A stretch of 31,085 nt of DNA. It comes from a virus. Below, in pieces: positions 1 to 5,827 of the stretch (within the stretch, counting starts at the first letter, position 1; every line of letters begins with the position of its first letter). Location: the IMG/VR virus record IMGVR_UViG_3300021138_000117, positions 1-31,085 of that record; one strand, 5' to 3'. The notes beneath the pieces were generated by a model, which searched no databases, was not told the DNA's origin, and saw only the letters and a program-made list of their open reading frames with translations. Made by a program: the position numbers and the translations under genes.

Positions 1-112
1 GGTAGGACTGACTGATGAAGAGATACAAGAATGTCTGCAAGGTTTGCCAACACAGACTATTGATGTTTATGCAAGACGCATTGAAGCCAAGCTGAAGGAG
101 CGCAACACATGA
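1..112 (+). CDS. Small phage protein, 5'-truncated, paralogue of the 246-482 gene
   Basis: The reading frame is open from base 2 to a TGA at 110-112 and is cut by the window edge, so only the last 36 residues are seen. They begin VGLTDEEI and end ARRIEAKLKERNT. The complete gene at 246-482 has the same start (VGLTEEDL) and the same end (ARDIEAKLKERNI) in its C-terminal half, so the two are tandem paralogues. The family is one of the many short unnamed phage ORFs, and I know no function for it. The stop overlaps the ATG of the next ORF (ATGA), which indicates translational coupling. Confidence 0.6.
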   Translation, partial: VGLTDEEIQECLQGLPTQTIDVYARRIEAKLKERNT

Positions 113-249
113 GACTCAGCATTAAACTTTTTGACACACGATATGTATTGAAAGTATATTTTCCGACAGAGCGTCCTATAAAGTGGTTGCCTGCAATATT
201 TTGGGCAAAAGTTGGTCGTGCCATGAAACCAGAGGAGAAGAACATATGA
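109..249 (+). CDS. Small basic hypothetical protein (46 aa)
   Basis: This 46-residue ORF starts at an ATG that overlaps the upstream stop (ATGA) and ends in a TGA that overlaps the next ATG in the same manner. The overlaps at both ends are the main reason to think it is translated. The product starts MRLSIKLFDTRY, is basic, and has one short aromatic/hydrophobic stretch (WLPAIFWAKV, about residues 26-35), too short for a confident membrane span. It lies between two paralogous genes, so it may have been copied or carried with them. Function unknown. Confidence 0.5.
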   Translation: MRLSIKLFDTRYVLKVYFPTERPIKWLPAIFWAKVGRAMKPEEKNI

Positions 250-482
250 TAAAACCAATGTGGGACAGTAAGGCTGTAAAAGCCTATGAAACTGGCCAGG
301 GCGTGGAATTAGTCAATGAACCATATCCACACTATGCTCCTAGTCAAAAAAAGCGTGAATGGGTAGGACTGACTGAAGAAGATTTAAAACTGCTTTCTGC
401 TGAATGGCGAATTGTTTATGGTGCATGGATGGACGACTTTGCTAGAGACATTGAAGCCAAGCTGAAAGAACGCAACATATGA
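246..482 (+). CDS. Small phage protein, second copy of a tandem paralogue pair (78 aa)
   Basis: I chose the ATG at 246 (MIKPMWDSKAVKAYE) rather than the longer frame from 183, because 246 gives an ATGA overlap with the upstream ORF and follows an AGAGGAGAAG Shine-Dalgarno stretch at about 231-240. The product has 78 residues. Its C-terminal half (WVGLTEEDL to IEAKLKERNI) matches the truncated gene at the window start, also at DNA level in two blocks. The sequence is acidic and Trp-rich without a recognised domain. Its stop overlaps the next ATG at 479. Function unknown. Confidence 0.65.
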   Translation: MIKPMWDSKAVKAYETGQGVELVNEPYPHYAPSQKKREWVGLTEEDLKLLSAEWRIVYGAWMDDFARDIEAKLKERNI

Positions 483-592
483 CTTACATGACAGCAGTTA
501 TCGTTGTGTTGGCTCTAGCGATTGCTGTTGTCAATGCATTATTGTTTTTGGTTCTTGGATTTATTTTTTATGGGTTGATGCAAATTGATTAA
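479..592 (+). CDS. Single-pass small membrane protein (37 aa)
   Basis: The ORF starts at an ATG overlapping the upstream stop and encodes 37 residues, MTYMTAVIVVLALAIAV followed by a further hydrophobic run ending FYGLMQID. Nearly the whole length (residues 4-34) is hydrophobic, so it should be a one-span inner-membrane peptide with very short tails. The length, composition and overlaps at both ends support a real gene. Holin-like, superinfection-exclusion or regulatory roles are possible, but nothing here decides between them. Confidence 0.5.
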   Translation: MTYMTAVIVVLALAIAVVNALLFLVLGFIFYGLMQID

Positions 593-926
593 AGAAAAAG
601 ACATAAACGACGCGGTGGATTATCTCTACACACACGGTAGGAAATATGCCGAAGCAAAAGCTCATCGCACTTACCTTGAAGAGTATCGAAAATCGCAAAA
701 GGCCATGCTGATGAAGGCGGCCATGTCAGGAGGCATTAAAACGGTCGCGGCGGCTGAAATTGAAGCCTATTCTGACCCGAGCTACATTGAGCTGTTAAAA
801 GGGCTAGAAGCGGCCGTAGAAGCCGAGGAAACGTATCGGTGGGGGTTGATATCGGCTCAAGCCAGAATCGACGTATGGCGCTCGCAAGAAGCTTCCAACA
901 GGACTATGGATAGGGCGGTGGCATGA
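585..926 (+). CDS. Conserved phage hypothetical protein upstream of HNH nuclease (113 aa)
   Basis: The start is a TTG at 585, overlapping the end of the membrane ORF; it gives the N-terminus MIKEKDINDAVDYLYTHG. No ATG occurs in this frame before about position 705, which would remove a third of the protein. The product is almost entirely helical and charged, with AEAKAHRTYLEEYRKSQKAMLM at about residues 22-43 (a long helix) and EIEAYSDPSYIELLKGLEAA further on. It resembles an unnamed family often found beside a small HNH/Ref-like gene in phage genomes. It overlaps that gene by ATGA and may act with it in recombination or repair. This is inferred from position only. Confidence 0.7.
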   Translation: MIKEKDINDAVDYLYTHGRKYAEAKAHRTYLEEYRKSQKAMLMKAAMSGGIKTVAAAEIEAYSDPSYIELLKGLEAAVEAEETYRWGLISAQARIDVWRSQEASNRTMDRAVA

Positions 927-1195
927 ACGGCTCTTACACGGCAAAAGAGAAATGTTGGGTTGGCAAGGTTAAAGAGCAACCTTGCTCTGTATGCGGACAA
1001 GCAGGCCCAAGTGACGCACACCACATCAAGCAAGGCAAACACTTCACTGTGGTGGCTCTATGCAAGTCCTGCCATCAAGGCTCAATGATGGGTTGGCATG
1101 GACAGAAACGTGCATGGGCTATAGCTAAGATGGACGAGCTAGACGCCTTGAACATAACAATCAAAAACGTATTTACTAGTTTAACTAGTAGTTAA
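923..1195 (+). CDS. HNH/Ref-like zinc-binding nuclease (90 aa)
   Basis: The 90-residue product has a compact Cys/His set: C21-x2-C24, HH at 33-34, C47-x2-C50-H51 and H59 within GWHG. This spacing is typical of small HNH nucleases of the phage P1 Ref/recombination-endonuclease type, where the HH motif and the LCxxCH motif form the zinc site and the later His belongs to the catalytic beta-beta-alpha-metal fold. Ref proteins cut DNA in a RecA-dependent way; that role is known for the family, not shown here. The gene overlaps its upstream partner by ATGA. Its last codons (TSLTSS) are encoded by a copy of the 17-bp palindrome repeated elsewhere in the window. Confidence 0.7.
   Translation: MNGSYTAKEKCWVGKVKEQPCSVCGQAGPSDAHHIKQGKHFTVVALCKSCHQGSMMGWHGQKRAWAIAKMDELDALNITIKNVFTSLTSS
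1174..1190. repeat. 17-bp interrupted palindrome, copy 1
   Basis: TACTAGTTTAACTAGTA: two 8-nt arms around a central T. It overlaps the 3' end of the HNH gene, supplying the codons for TSLTS just before the stop. Identical copies lie at 7818, 7847 and 22147. Confidence 0.8.
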
Positions 1196-1240
1196 TTTGC
1201 AACATTAGGGTTTGTCCCTACAAAATAATTTAAATAGTTA

Positions 1241-1268
1241 TTGCAAGACTCTAACTTTGAGTTATACT
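1241..1268 (+). promoter_or_regulatory. Promoter P1 with internal dyad
   Basis: A TTGCAA box (1241-1246) and a TATACT -10 box (1263-1268) are separated by 16 bp. A 24-nt block (1245-1268) is repeated exactly at 4059-4082 before the 4121 gene. Inside it lies a dyad TAACT-TTG-AGTTA (1252-1264), placed where a repressor or activator could act between the -35 and -10 boxes. The predicted start is at about A1275, the first base of a hairpin. Confidence 0.65.
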
Positions 1269-1274
1269 TTCCTT

Positions 1275-1293
1275 ACCGCAACAGATAGCGGGT
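1275..1293 (+). promoter_or_regulatory. 5'-terminal leader hairpin 1
   Basis: CCGC (1276-1279) pairs with GCGG (1288-1291), followed by GTTTA. It begins 7 nt after the -10 box, so it should form the very 5' end of the transcript. The same layout with different stem bases precedes the genes at 4121, 4993, 5874 and 13757. Confidence 0.6.
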
Positions 1294-1314
1294 TTAACCA
1301 AAAAGGAAATTATC

Positions 1315-1671
1315 ATGATCACTGAAGTCCAAGCAACTATCCAAGCTCTCGCTACTGTCGAGTCTCTCGTAAATCCAATTGATCGTTTTGCTGTTTTAGA
1401 TCGTCAGATCAAAGAACTCGAAGCACAGCGTGAAGAGCTCAAGAACAACTTGATCAATGAGTTGGGCGAGGGCAAGTTCCGTGGCGAACAATATGGCGTT
1501 GAGCTAAAGCTCACACAACGTATTGGCAATGTCAACTATGCAAAATTGTTTGCAAGCTTTGGCATTGAAGAGAAAGCATTCAAAGAGCGTCAAGAAGAAA
1601 AGAACAACGACGGTACTCATGTATACCGTGGCTCTGCTACTGCTTATTTCACCGCCAAGCCAATCGTTTAA
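1315..1671 (+). CDS. Phage hypothetical protein with coiled-coil N-terminus (118 aa)
   Basis: The first gene after promoter P1, with an AAGGAAA Shine-Dalgarno stretch at about 1301-1309. The 118-residue product has an amphipathic helix at about 25-50 (VLDRQIKELEAQREELKNNL), then a mixed segment GKFRGEQYGVELKLTQRIG and a C-terminal stretch ending YRGSATAYFTAKPIV. The helix-then-beta layout resembles small phage proteins annotated only as hypothetical. Having its own promoter and a leader hairpin suggests strong early expression. Function unknown. Confidence 0.75.
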   Translation: MITEVQATIQALATVESLVNPIDRFAVLDRQIKELEAQREELKNNLINELGEGKFRGEQYGVELKLTQRIGNVNYAKLFASFGIEEKAFKERQEEKNNDGTHVYRGSATAYFTAKPIV

Positions 1672-1676
1672 TCAAC

Positions 1677-1690
1677 GGGGCTTCGGCCCC
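1677..1690 (+). promoter_or_regulatory. Intergenic UUCG hairpin
   Basis: GGGGC-TTCG-GCCCC forms a 5-bp GC stem capped by the very stable UUCG tetraloop, in the 33-nt gap between two genes and just before the next Shine-Dalgarno site. There is no T-run, so it is not a standard terminator. It could protect the upstream mRNA 3' end after processing, or weaken read-through. Confidence 0.5.
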
Positions 1691-1704
1691 ATAAGGAGAA
1701 CATC

Positions 1705-1896
1705 ATGGAAGACATATTGATCAAAGCAGAAAACGGTGCCAGAGTTGGATTAGACCCTTGGGAAGATGGTGGTGTATGGCTTTATGTAGCTGTTAAAGGT
1801 AGCTCAACAAGCTGTGTGATACCAAGAGACCAAGCTAAGTTAATGCTTGAAGTTTTGCAAAATATTCTTGAAGCTGAATCATGTCAGAACAGCTAA
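1705..1896 (+). CDS. Small acidic hypothetical protein (63 aa)
   Basis: The ATG at 1705 follows AAGGAG at about 1693-1698 and a UUCG hairpin. The 63-residue product (MEDILIKAENGARVGLDPW) appears to hold four or five beta strands and a C-terminal helix (AKLMLEVLQNILEAE). No catalytic pattern is visible. Its last 16 bases overlap the next gene, so translation of the two is probably coupled. Function unknown. Confidence 0.65.
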   Translation: MEDILIKAENGARVGLDPWEDGGVWLYVAVKGSSTSCVIPRDQAKLMLEVLQNILEAESCQNS

Positions 1897-2837
1897 ATCT
1901 TTTTAATGATTTAGAAAAGCCAGTGAGCAAATTCACTGGCAACATTCTGGTCATAGACAGCCACAAGGCTAGTCATGACGGCCCAGTAGAAAACCTTCAC
2001 TGGCAGAACTCACGCATGATTGCAGACGTTTTGGGCGCCGATTTGATCTGGTCATACCCAAACGTCAACGATCACGTTAGAGGCGGATATGACGCGATTA
2101 TCTTCGTCCACGCAAGCCACTATGCCTACACCGACTATGCATGGATTGAGCAGTCTCCCAATGCCAAGCTTTACTACGTCACTAATGAGTACAACTTGGG
2201 TGAGCCTAGAACGCTCTGGATGGCCGCCAAAGCAGGCCGCAAGTACACAGTGTTGGCTAACCATCCACACCGCGTCAGCAAGGTTGTGATGAAATATGTG
2301 GACGATTGGATTTTGACCAATCTCAACTCACTGGTGTTCAACAACTACACGCACGTCAACCAAGGTGGCCAAGAATGCATTTACTATGGGTCTTACAGAG
2401 ACGATAGAAAAAAATATTTTAAGAAGTATTTTGATGGTATGACCGTATCGACTCACATGAAGAATAGGCCCAAGATCGATGCACTAGGTGTGATGCCTAA
2501 ATACATCAACAGATTGAACATTCAGAAGGGAGATCTGGCCAAGTATGGGTTTTCGTTATACATTGAAGATGAGAAAACTCACTCTGCGTACAACTATCTG
2601 GCTAATAGATTTTATGAGTCACTCAACAGCGGAACCATCTGTTTATTTGATGAATCATGTGAGAACACATTGGCATTGAGCGGATATCCAATCGATAACA
2701 GTTTCATTGTTAGGGATAGCGCAGATATGGTTGCGGCCACGCAAAACATCAACATGGGTTGGTCTGACGCTGTGATCATGAAAGCGGCAGAAGATAAAAG
2801 GGCAACACTAAGTCAAATCAAGGAGATCATTAAATGA
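1881..2837 (+). CDS. Putative GT-B-type glycosyltransferase (318 aa)
   Basis: The first Rossmann-like half opens with GNILVIDSHKASHDG (20-34) and has a second strand YDAIIFVHASHY (70-81), followed by LYYVTNEYN. The C-terminal half has FSLYIEDEKTHSAYNYL (224-240), then NRFYESLNSGTICLFDE (242-258) and SFIVRDSADM. This late 'N/R-x-x-E-x-L-x-x-G-x-x' segment, followed by a strand and an acidic residue, is what the sugar-nucleotide-binding half of GT-B enzymes usually looks like. Phages use such enzymes to glycosylate modified bases, or virion or host components. I see no base-hydroxylating partner in the window, so the target is unknown. The fold assignment is my inference from the pattern. Confidence 0.45.
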   Translation: MSEQLNLFNDLEKPVSKFTGNILVIDSHKASHDGPVENLHWQNSRMIADVLGADLIWSYPNVNDHVRGGYDAIIFVHASHYAYTDYAWIEQSPNAKLYYVTNEYNLGEPRTLWMAAKAGRKYTVLANHPHRVSKVVMKYVDDWILTNLNSLVFNNYTHVNQGGQECIYYGSYRDDRKKYFKKYFDGMTVSTHMKNRPKIDALGVMPKYINRLNIQKGDLAKYGFSLYIEDEKTHSAYNYLANRFYESLNSGTICLFDESCENTLALSGYPIDNSFIVRDSADMVAATQNINMGWSDAVIMKAAEDKRATLSQIKEIIK

Positions 2838-3058
2838 CTATCAGACACGCGGCAAAGAGCGATTATGTCTATACCCCTGCGGGCACTGACATCACCATCA
2901 GATGGAGGGCTATGGGTTGGATACCACCATCAGAGTCGCCAGAGTACCAAGCCAAATGGAAGTATTACCAAGAGTTGCCCATGCGCAAGTTGGACGATCA
3001 CGCAAAGATTGAGTATGAAGCGGTCATGCGCAAAGCTAAAGTAGCAAGGATTAAATAA
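2834..3058 (+). CDS. Hypothetical protein (74 aa)
   Basis: It starts with an ATGA overlap on the glycosyltransferase-like gene and shares a TAATG junction with the next gene, so it sits firmly in a translationally coupled operon. The 74-residue product (MTIRHAAKSDYVYTPAGTDIT) carries an RWRAMGWIPPSES segment (about 24-36) and a basic, helical C-terminus. The 'GWxPPSE' stretch is common in short phage proteins but has no function I can name. Confidence 0.65.
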   Translation: MTIRHAAKSDYVYTPAGTDITIRWRAMGWIPPSESPEYQAKWKYYQELPMRKLDDHAKIEYEAVMRKAKVARIK

Positions 3059-3339
3059 TGGGCTTTTCATCCAGAATATCACCCACCAACAGAATCCGCG
3101 AACAAATCAATTTGAGGGATTTAATTGATAAGCATGGTTTGGCTCTACCCATTGAGCCGAACTTCGAAGAACCACAAGAGGATATTTCGGAAAGTCCACA
3201 ATTGGCTATCCATGCAAATCTTTATGTGTTCAGCGGTCACACATTGGCCAACCTAGTGGACGAAATTGTTGAGTTTGCCTACCAAGAGACATTCAGCATG
3301 ATCAAACGGAAAATGCAATTCATGGAGGAAAACGAATAA
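3058..3339 (+). CDS. Hypothetical protein (93 aa)
   Basis: TAATG junctions connect it to the genes on both sides. The product is 93 residues, mostly helical, with an acidic middle (EPNFEEPQEDISESPQ) that is probably disordered and a C-terminal helical half (TLANLVDEIVEFAYQETFSMI). No motif is recognised. The tight spacing argues that it is made together with its neighbours. Confidence 0.6.
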   Translation: MGFSSRISPTNRIREQINLRDLIDKHGLALPIEPNFEEPQEDISESPQLAIHANLYVFSGHTLANLVDEIVEFAYQETFSMIKRKMQFMEENE

Positions 3340-3593
3340 TGGAAAAGAAAGAACTAAGCCCACTGGCCAAGCAATTGTTGGGCGGCGCGGGCCACCTTGA
3401 AGTATTCACACAAGCTGAGTTTGATGACGCCCTTGCGGTCGCCAAAGCCGAGATCATGATGGTGGCCATAGAAACCACTAAAAAGGCCATACAGATCGAA
3501 AGAGACGCTTGTGCTGAACTTGCCCTTGAATGGAGCCAAGAAGAGCTCTCAGTGGCTATACGCAACCGTATGAAACCAAAGGAGACAACATGA
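3339..3593 (+). CDS. Hypothetical helical protein (84 aa)
   Basis: The ATG is in a TAATG junction and preceded by ATGGAGGAA, a good Shine-Dalgarno site inside the upstream gene. The 84-residue product is almost all helix: EFDDALAVAKAEIMMVAIETTKKAIQIERDACAEL is one long amphipathic stretch (about 27-61). It ends RNRMKPKETT and overlaps the next ORF by ATGA. Function unknown. Confidence 0.65.
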   Translation: MEKKELSPLAKQLLGGAGHLEVFTQAEFDDALAVAKAEIMMVAIETTKKAIQIERDACAELALEWSQEELSVAIRNRMKPKETT

Positions 3594-3709
3594 AGAAGTT
3601 TATCCAAGACATGGAAGAGCGCACAGGCATTCATTGGGGCTTGATGGTTGTATACATCATGGCCGCAACAGTGATTCTCATGGACATGATGATTTGGAGA
3701 CCAAATTGA
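3590..3709 (+). CDS. Single-pass small membrane protein (39 aa)
   Basis: A 39-residue ORF starting at an ATG that overlaps the upstream stop, with AAAGGAGAC at about 3578-3586 as Shine-Dalgarno site. It reads MKKFIQDMEERTGIHWG and then a hydrophobic run, LMVVYIMAATVILMDMMIW (residues about 18-36), ending RPN. The N-terminal half is a charged helix and the rest one membrane span, so the protein is probably anchored in the inner membrane with its N-terminus in the cytoplasm. Role unknown. Confidence 0.55.
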   Translation: MKKFIQDMEERTGIHWGLMVVYIMAATVILMDMMIWRPN

Positions 3710-4032
3710 GCAACGAAGAAGCCAATCTCAAAGTATTGGCCATTCTGGACGCCTTGGAGCCCGTCATAAAAAACAAGATTTTGGGATTGATCGAAGACCA
3801 AGGCGCCGAAATAGCTTTGAGCGTGGTGAGCAATGTGGCCACAAGCTTGCTGTGTACATCCATGATGATGGCCAATTCCAAAGAGTGGGACGTAAATAAT
3901 TACATGTCCCTTCTGATTGAGGAAACCATTAAGAAGTATCAGACGTTCACTCTGAAGATGGCCTCTGACCAAGTCATTAACAAAGCTAAATTTGGCGACG
4001 GCGACCCTTATACCTGCAAACCACTAAATTAG
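3706..4032 (+). CDS. Hypothetical helical protein with TTG start (108 aa)
   Basis: I place the start at TTG 3706 (MSNEEANLKVLAILDALEPV), which overlaps the upstream TGA and follows TTTGGAGACC at about 3693-3702. The frame continues upstream to 3634, but that part lies fully inside the membrane ORF and has no start signal. The 108-residue product is helical, with a hydrophobic/small-residue stretch AEIALSVVSNVATSLLCTSMMM. It is the last gene before promoter P2. Function unknown. Confidence 0.65.
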   Translation: MSNEEANLKVLAILDALEPVIKNKILGLIEDQGAEIALSVVSNVATSLLCTSMMMANSKEWDVNNYMSLLIEETIKKYQTFTLKMASDQVINKAKFGDGDPYTCKPLN

Positions 4033-4052
4033 GGTAAACATCTAGAAAATAG

Positions 4053-4082
4053 TTGACTAAGACTCTAACTTTGAGTTATACT
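4053..4082 (+). promoter_or_regulatory. Promoter P2 with internal dyad
   Basis: TTGACT (4053-4058), an 18-bp spacer and TATACT (4077-4082): the best sigma70-like site in the window. Bases 4059-4082 are identical to 1245-1268 in promoter P1, including the dyad TAACT-TTG-AGTTA (4066-4078). The predicted start is near A4089. Confidence 0.75.
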
Positions 4083-4088
4083 GTAGTC

Positions 4089-4105
4089 ACTGCAATGAAG
4101 CAGGT
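4089..4105 (+). promoter_or_regulatory. 5'-terminal leader hairpin 2
   Basis: CTGC (4090-4093) pairs with GCAG (4100-4103) around AATGAA and is followed by GTTTATA. It starts 7 nt after the -10 box, the same distance as hairpins 1 and 3. Compared with hairpin 1, a C-G pair is replaced by T-A. Confidence 0.6.
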
Positions 4106-4120
4106 TTATAGGAATTCAAC

Positions 4121-4936
4121 ATGACACACCCATTTGAAAAAGCAGGACTTGGCAAAGCACCCTTCTCATGCACAGGCGTGACTGAGAATGTTTGGGAAAA
4201 CGGCGACGGCACAACAAAGGGCGGCGGTGTTTGCGATTACTGCGGCACGGGCATTCGCTGGGAGTTTTGGATTAAAGGTTCTATTGCTGGAGCGAAACAA
4301 TTCAAAGTTGGTTGCGACTGTGTTGCTAAGACTGGCTGGGGTATTGATCGCTTTTTGGAAGTCCGCGCTGAGCACACACGCGCACGTCGTCAGGCTGGTG
4401 CGCAAAAGCGCCGCGATGCACGCAAGGCCCAAATCGAGTCAGAACGCGCCCAGCGCACTGCACAGCGCCTAGAGGCTACTCAGGCATGGCGCGATGCCAA
4501 CAGTCCCTTGGTGGCCCGTTTAGAGGCTTACAAGGGTGACAACGATTTCCTGCGTGGTTCCGCTCAGAACTTGGCTTACTGGGGCAACTTGACAGCCCGC
4601 CAAGTCGAGGCAGTGGAGTCCTGCTTTGCGGTGATCGACCGCCTCGAGGCCACACGCACCAATAGCCAGCATTTCGGCGTAGTGGGCGACAAGGTCACTC
4701 TGACAATCACCGTCGAGCGCATCATCGTGCTTAAATCCGAGTTTTATGGCGACAACTACATCACTATTGCCAGCGACGAGCAGGGCAACGCCATCACTTA
4801 TAAGGGCCGCTCTGACATCGGTGGCAAGGGAGAGACAACTACTATTAAAGCCATTATCAAAGAACATACTGTTTACAACGGTGTAAAACAAACTGTTATT
4901 CAACGTCCAAAGAAAATAATTGAAAAAACAATCTAA
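4121..4936 (+). CDS. Zinc-ribbon phage protein, possible nucleic-acid binder (271 aa)
   Basis: The only gene between promoters P2 and P3. Residues 1-75 contain a four-Cys site, C38-x2-C41 and C65-x-C67, within VCDYCGTGIRW and VGCDCV. A long, very basic Arg/Ala/Gln-rich helix follows at about 80-125. The C-terminal third is beta-rich (GDKVTLTITVERIIVLKSEF, then YITIASDEQGNAITYKG), like a small barrel. I have seen this Cys + helix + beta layout in unnamed proteins of several phage groups, and it suggests DNA or RNA binding, perhaps in replication or early regulation. That role is inferred. Codon choice is richer in G/C than in neighbouring genes, hinting at high expression or separate origin. 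Confidence 0.75.
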   Translation: MTHPFEKAGLGKAPFSCTGVTENVWENGDGTTKGGGVCDYCGTGIRWEFWIKGSIAGAKQFKVGCDCVAKTGWGIDRFLEVRAEHTRARRQAGAQKRRDARKAQIESERAQRTAQRLEATQAWRDANSPLVARLEAYKGDNDFLRGSAQNLAYWGNLTARQVEAVESCFAVIDRLEATRTNSQHFGVVGDKVTLTITVERIIVLKSEFYGDNYITIASDEQGNAITYKGRSDIGGKGETTTIKAIIKEHTVYNGVKQTVIQRPKKIIEKTI

Positions 4937-4950
4937 CATTGTGTTAGAAT
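4920..4950 (+). promoter_or_regulatory. Promoter P3 with perfect dyad
   Basis: TTGAAA (4920-4925) and TAGAAT (4945-4950) with a 19-bp spacer, overlapping the end of the zinc-ribbon gene. CTAACA-TTG-TGTTAG (4933-4947) is a perfect inverted repeat and matches the dyad of P1/P2, with the T:A pair next to the TTG centre changed to A:T. Predicted start near A4957. Confidence 0.55.
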
Positions 4951-4956
4951 CCAATC

Positions 4957-4973
4957 ACTGCAAAACTGCAGGT
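4957..4973 (+). promoter_or_regulatory. 5'-terminal leader hairpin 3
   Basis: CTGC (4958-4961) pairs with GCAG (4968-4971), followed by GTTTATAA, 7 nt after the -10 box of P3. The loop differs from that of hairpin 2 (AAAACT against AATGAA), while stem and tail are kept. Confidence 0.6.
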
Positions 4974-4992
4974 TTATAACAAGGAGTTAGAA

Positions 4993-5256
4993 ATGTCATA
5001 TATCGCAGAAATCGACGCAAGAATCGCAGGCATACCATGCAAGGTCGGTGTGACTCATTATCATAACCAAGCTGGCAACAGCCACGCTGATAGCGATTAT
5101 GATTACTACGGATACACCGATATCGAGTATGACGTGCTCGACCGCAATGGCCGCAAAGCACTGTGGCTTGAGCGTAAAGTCACTGATGAAGATGAATTGA
5201 ATGTTGAAAACAGCATTATCAAATATTTCCAAGAAGAGGCCGAATATGACTATTGA
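4993..5256 (+). CDS. Conserved small acidic phage protein (87 aa)
   Basis: The start follows AAGGAG at about 4981-4986 and leader hairpin 3. The product opens MSYIAEIDARIAGIPCKVGV and contains DIEYDVLDRNGRKALWLERKV. It belongs to a group of short, beta-rich, unnamed phage proteins with the pattern 'GIPC...V...Y' and 'V-LDRNGR-A-WLE', which I recognise only as conserved hypothetical. The middle is rich in Tyr and Asp (DSDYDYYGYTD). Its own promoter suggests strong expression. The following gene starts inside its last codons. Confidence 0.7.
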   Translation: MSYIAEIDARIAGIPCKVGVTHYHNQAGNSHADSDYDYYGYTDIEYDVLDRNGRKALWLERKVTDEDELNVENSIIKYFQEEAEYDY

Positions 5257-5515
5257 GGACTTTAAACCAATGATCAAGATGGCCGTGGAGGACACGGTCA
5301 AGTCACGCACAATGATCGCATATTGCGATTACATTGCGTACCAGATTCAAAAGAACCTGAAAGCTTTGGACGCTGTGCATGACAAGCTATTGGCCAGTGT
5401 AGGCAACATGAAGTTCGATGCGACAGACGACGGCAAGTTCCTATCAACAAAGAAAACCATCATGGTAGAAGACCGCTACGGTAAGAAGTACAAGATTACC
5501 GTGGAGGAAGCATAA
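5246..5515 (+). CDS. Hypothetical protein (89 aa)
   Basis: The start is ATG 5246 (MTIEDFKPMIKMAVEDTVKS), 11 bp inside the upstream gene and after CAAGAAGAGG at about 5230-5239. An open frame upstream of this to 5201 is only a shadow. The 89-residue product has a helical N-terminal two-thirds with Tyr/Cys residues (YCDYIAYQIQKNLKALDAVHD) and a C-terminal strand pair (KKTIMVEDRYGKKYKITVEEA). Function unknown. Confidence 0.65.
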   Translation: MTIEDFKPMIKMAVEDTVKSRTMIAYCDYIAYQIQKNLKALDAVHDKLLASVGNMKFDATDDGKFLSTKKTIMVEDRYGKKYKITVEEA

Positions 5516-5516
5516 A

Positions 5517-5708
5517 GTGGCCACGAAGAAAACAACAGAGCCCAAATTTGCAATGCCGCAAGAGGTTAAGGAATGGATTGATCGGGCTCATGCAACCATG
5601 AACCACCAGAAAGGTGAGATCGAACGATTGAAGGCTGAGAACAAAGAGCTCAAGAGCTACAAGAAGTGGGCCGAGAACCGCATATTGCGCAGTGACCAAG
5701 AGGAGTAA
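5517..5708 (+). CDS. Hypothetical coiled-coil protein with GTG start (63 aa)
   Basis: The GTG at 5517 lies one base after the previous stop and follows GTGGAGGAAG at about 5501-5510. The product is 63 residues: a Lys/Thr-rich N-terminus (MATKKTTEPKFAMPQEVKEW) and then a heptad-like helix from about 28 on (HQKGEIERLKAENKELKSYK). It should form a coiled-coil dimer. Nothing points to a particular function. Confidence 0.6.
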   Translation: MATKKTTEPKFAMPQEVKEWIDRAHATMNHQKGEIERLKAENKELKSYKKWAENRILRSDQEE

Positions 5709-5712
5709 TACA

Positions 5713-5784
5713 ATGAGACTGCACACGATCTGTGCATTCTTTGCAGTTGCCTTGGGTAAGGGCAATATTTATAAGGGGAGCTAA
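5713..5784 (+). CDS. Possible 23-aa peptide running into the terminator
   Basis: An ATG at 5713 follows AGGAG (5701-5705) at good spacing and encodes 23 residues, starting MRLHTICAFFAVALGKG. The stop lies inside the loop of the terminator hairpin. The ribosome site is good and the peptide hydrophobic, but its shortness means it could be a leader peptide or simply chance. Confidence 0.3.
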   Translation: MRLHTICAFFAVALGKGNIYKGS

Positions 5785-5801
5785 TCACTCCCCTTTTTTT
5801 T
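5773..5801 (+). terminator. Rho-independent terminator after the early region
   Basis: AAGGGGAG pairs with CTCCCCTT around CTAATCA and is followed at once by a run of eight T. It is the strongest terminator in the window and divides the small-gene region from the packaging genes. Confidence 0.9.
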
Positions 5802-5827
5802 GATTACCGTAAAAATCAACAATAAGT

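Larger units (their letters stand above)
1..482 (+). repeat. Diverged direct repeat marking a tandem gene duplication
   Basis: Bases 1-15 (GGTAGGACTGACTGA) recur exactly at 362-376. Bases about 79-112, which encode IEAKLKERN and the stop, recur at about 449-482 with a few substitutions. The two ends of the paralogous segment are better conserved than the middle, so this is an old tandem duplication with selection on the ends, or repair by gene conversion. Confidence 0.55.

Noticed and set aside
183-245. Longer start for the 246-482 gene
   Set aside because: The extra 21 residues lie inside the 46-residue ORF and there is no ribosome site, whereas ATG 246 has an AGGAG-type site and an ATGA overlap.
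1206-1220. TAGGG-CCCTA hairpin after the HNH gene as a terminator
   Set aside because: Only a 5-bp stem and followed by CAAAATAA, not by a T-run on the + strand.
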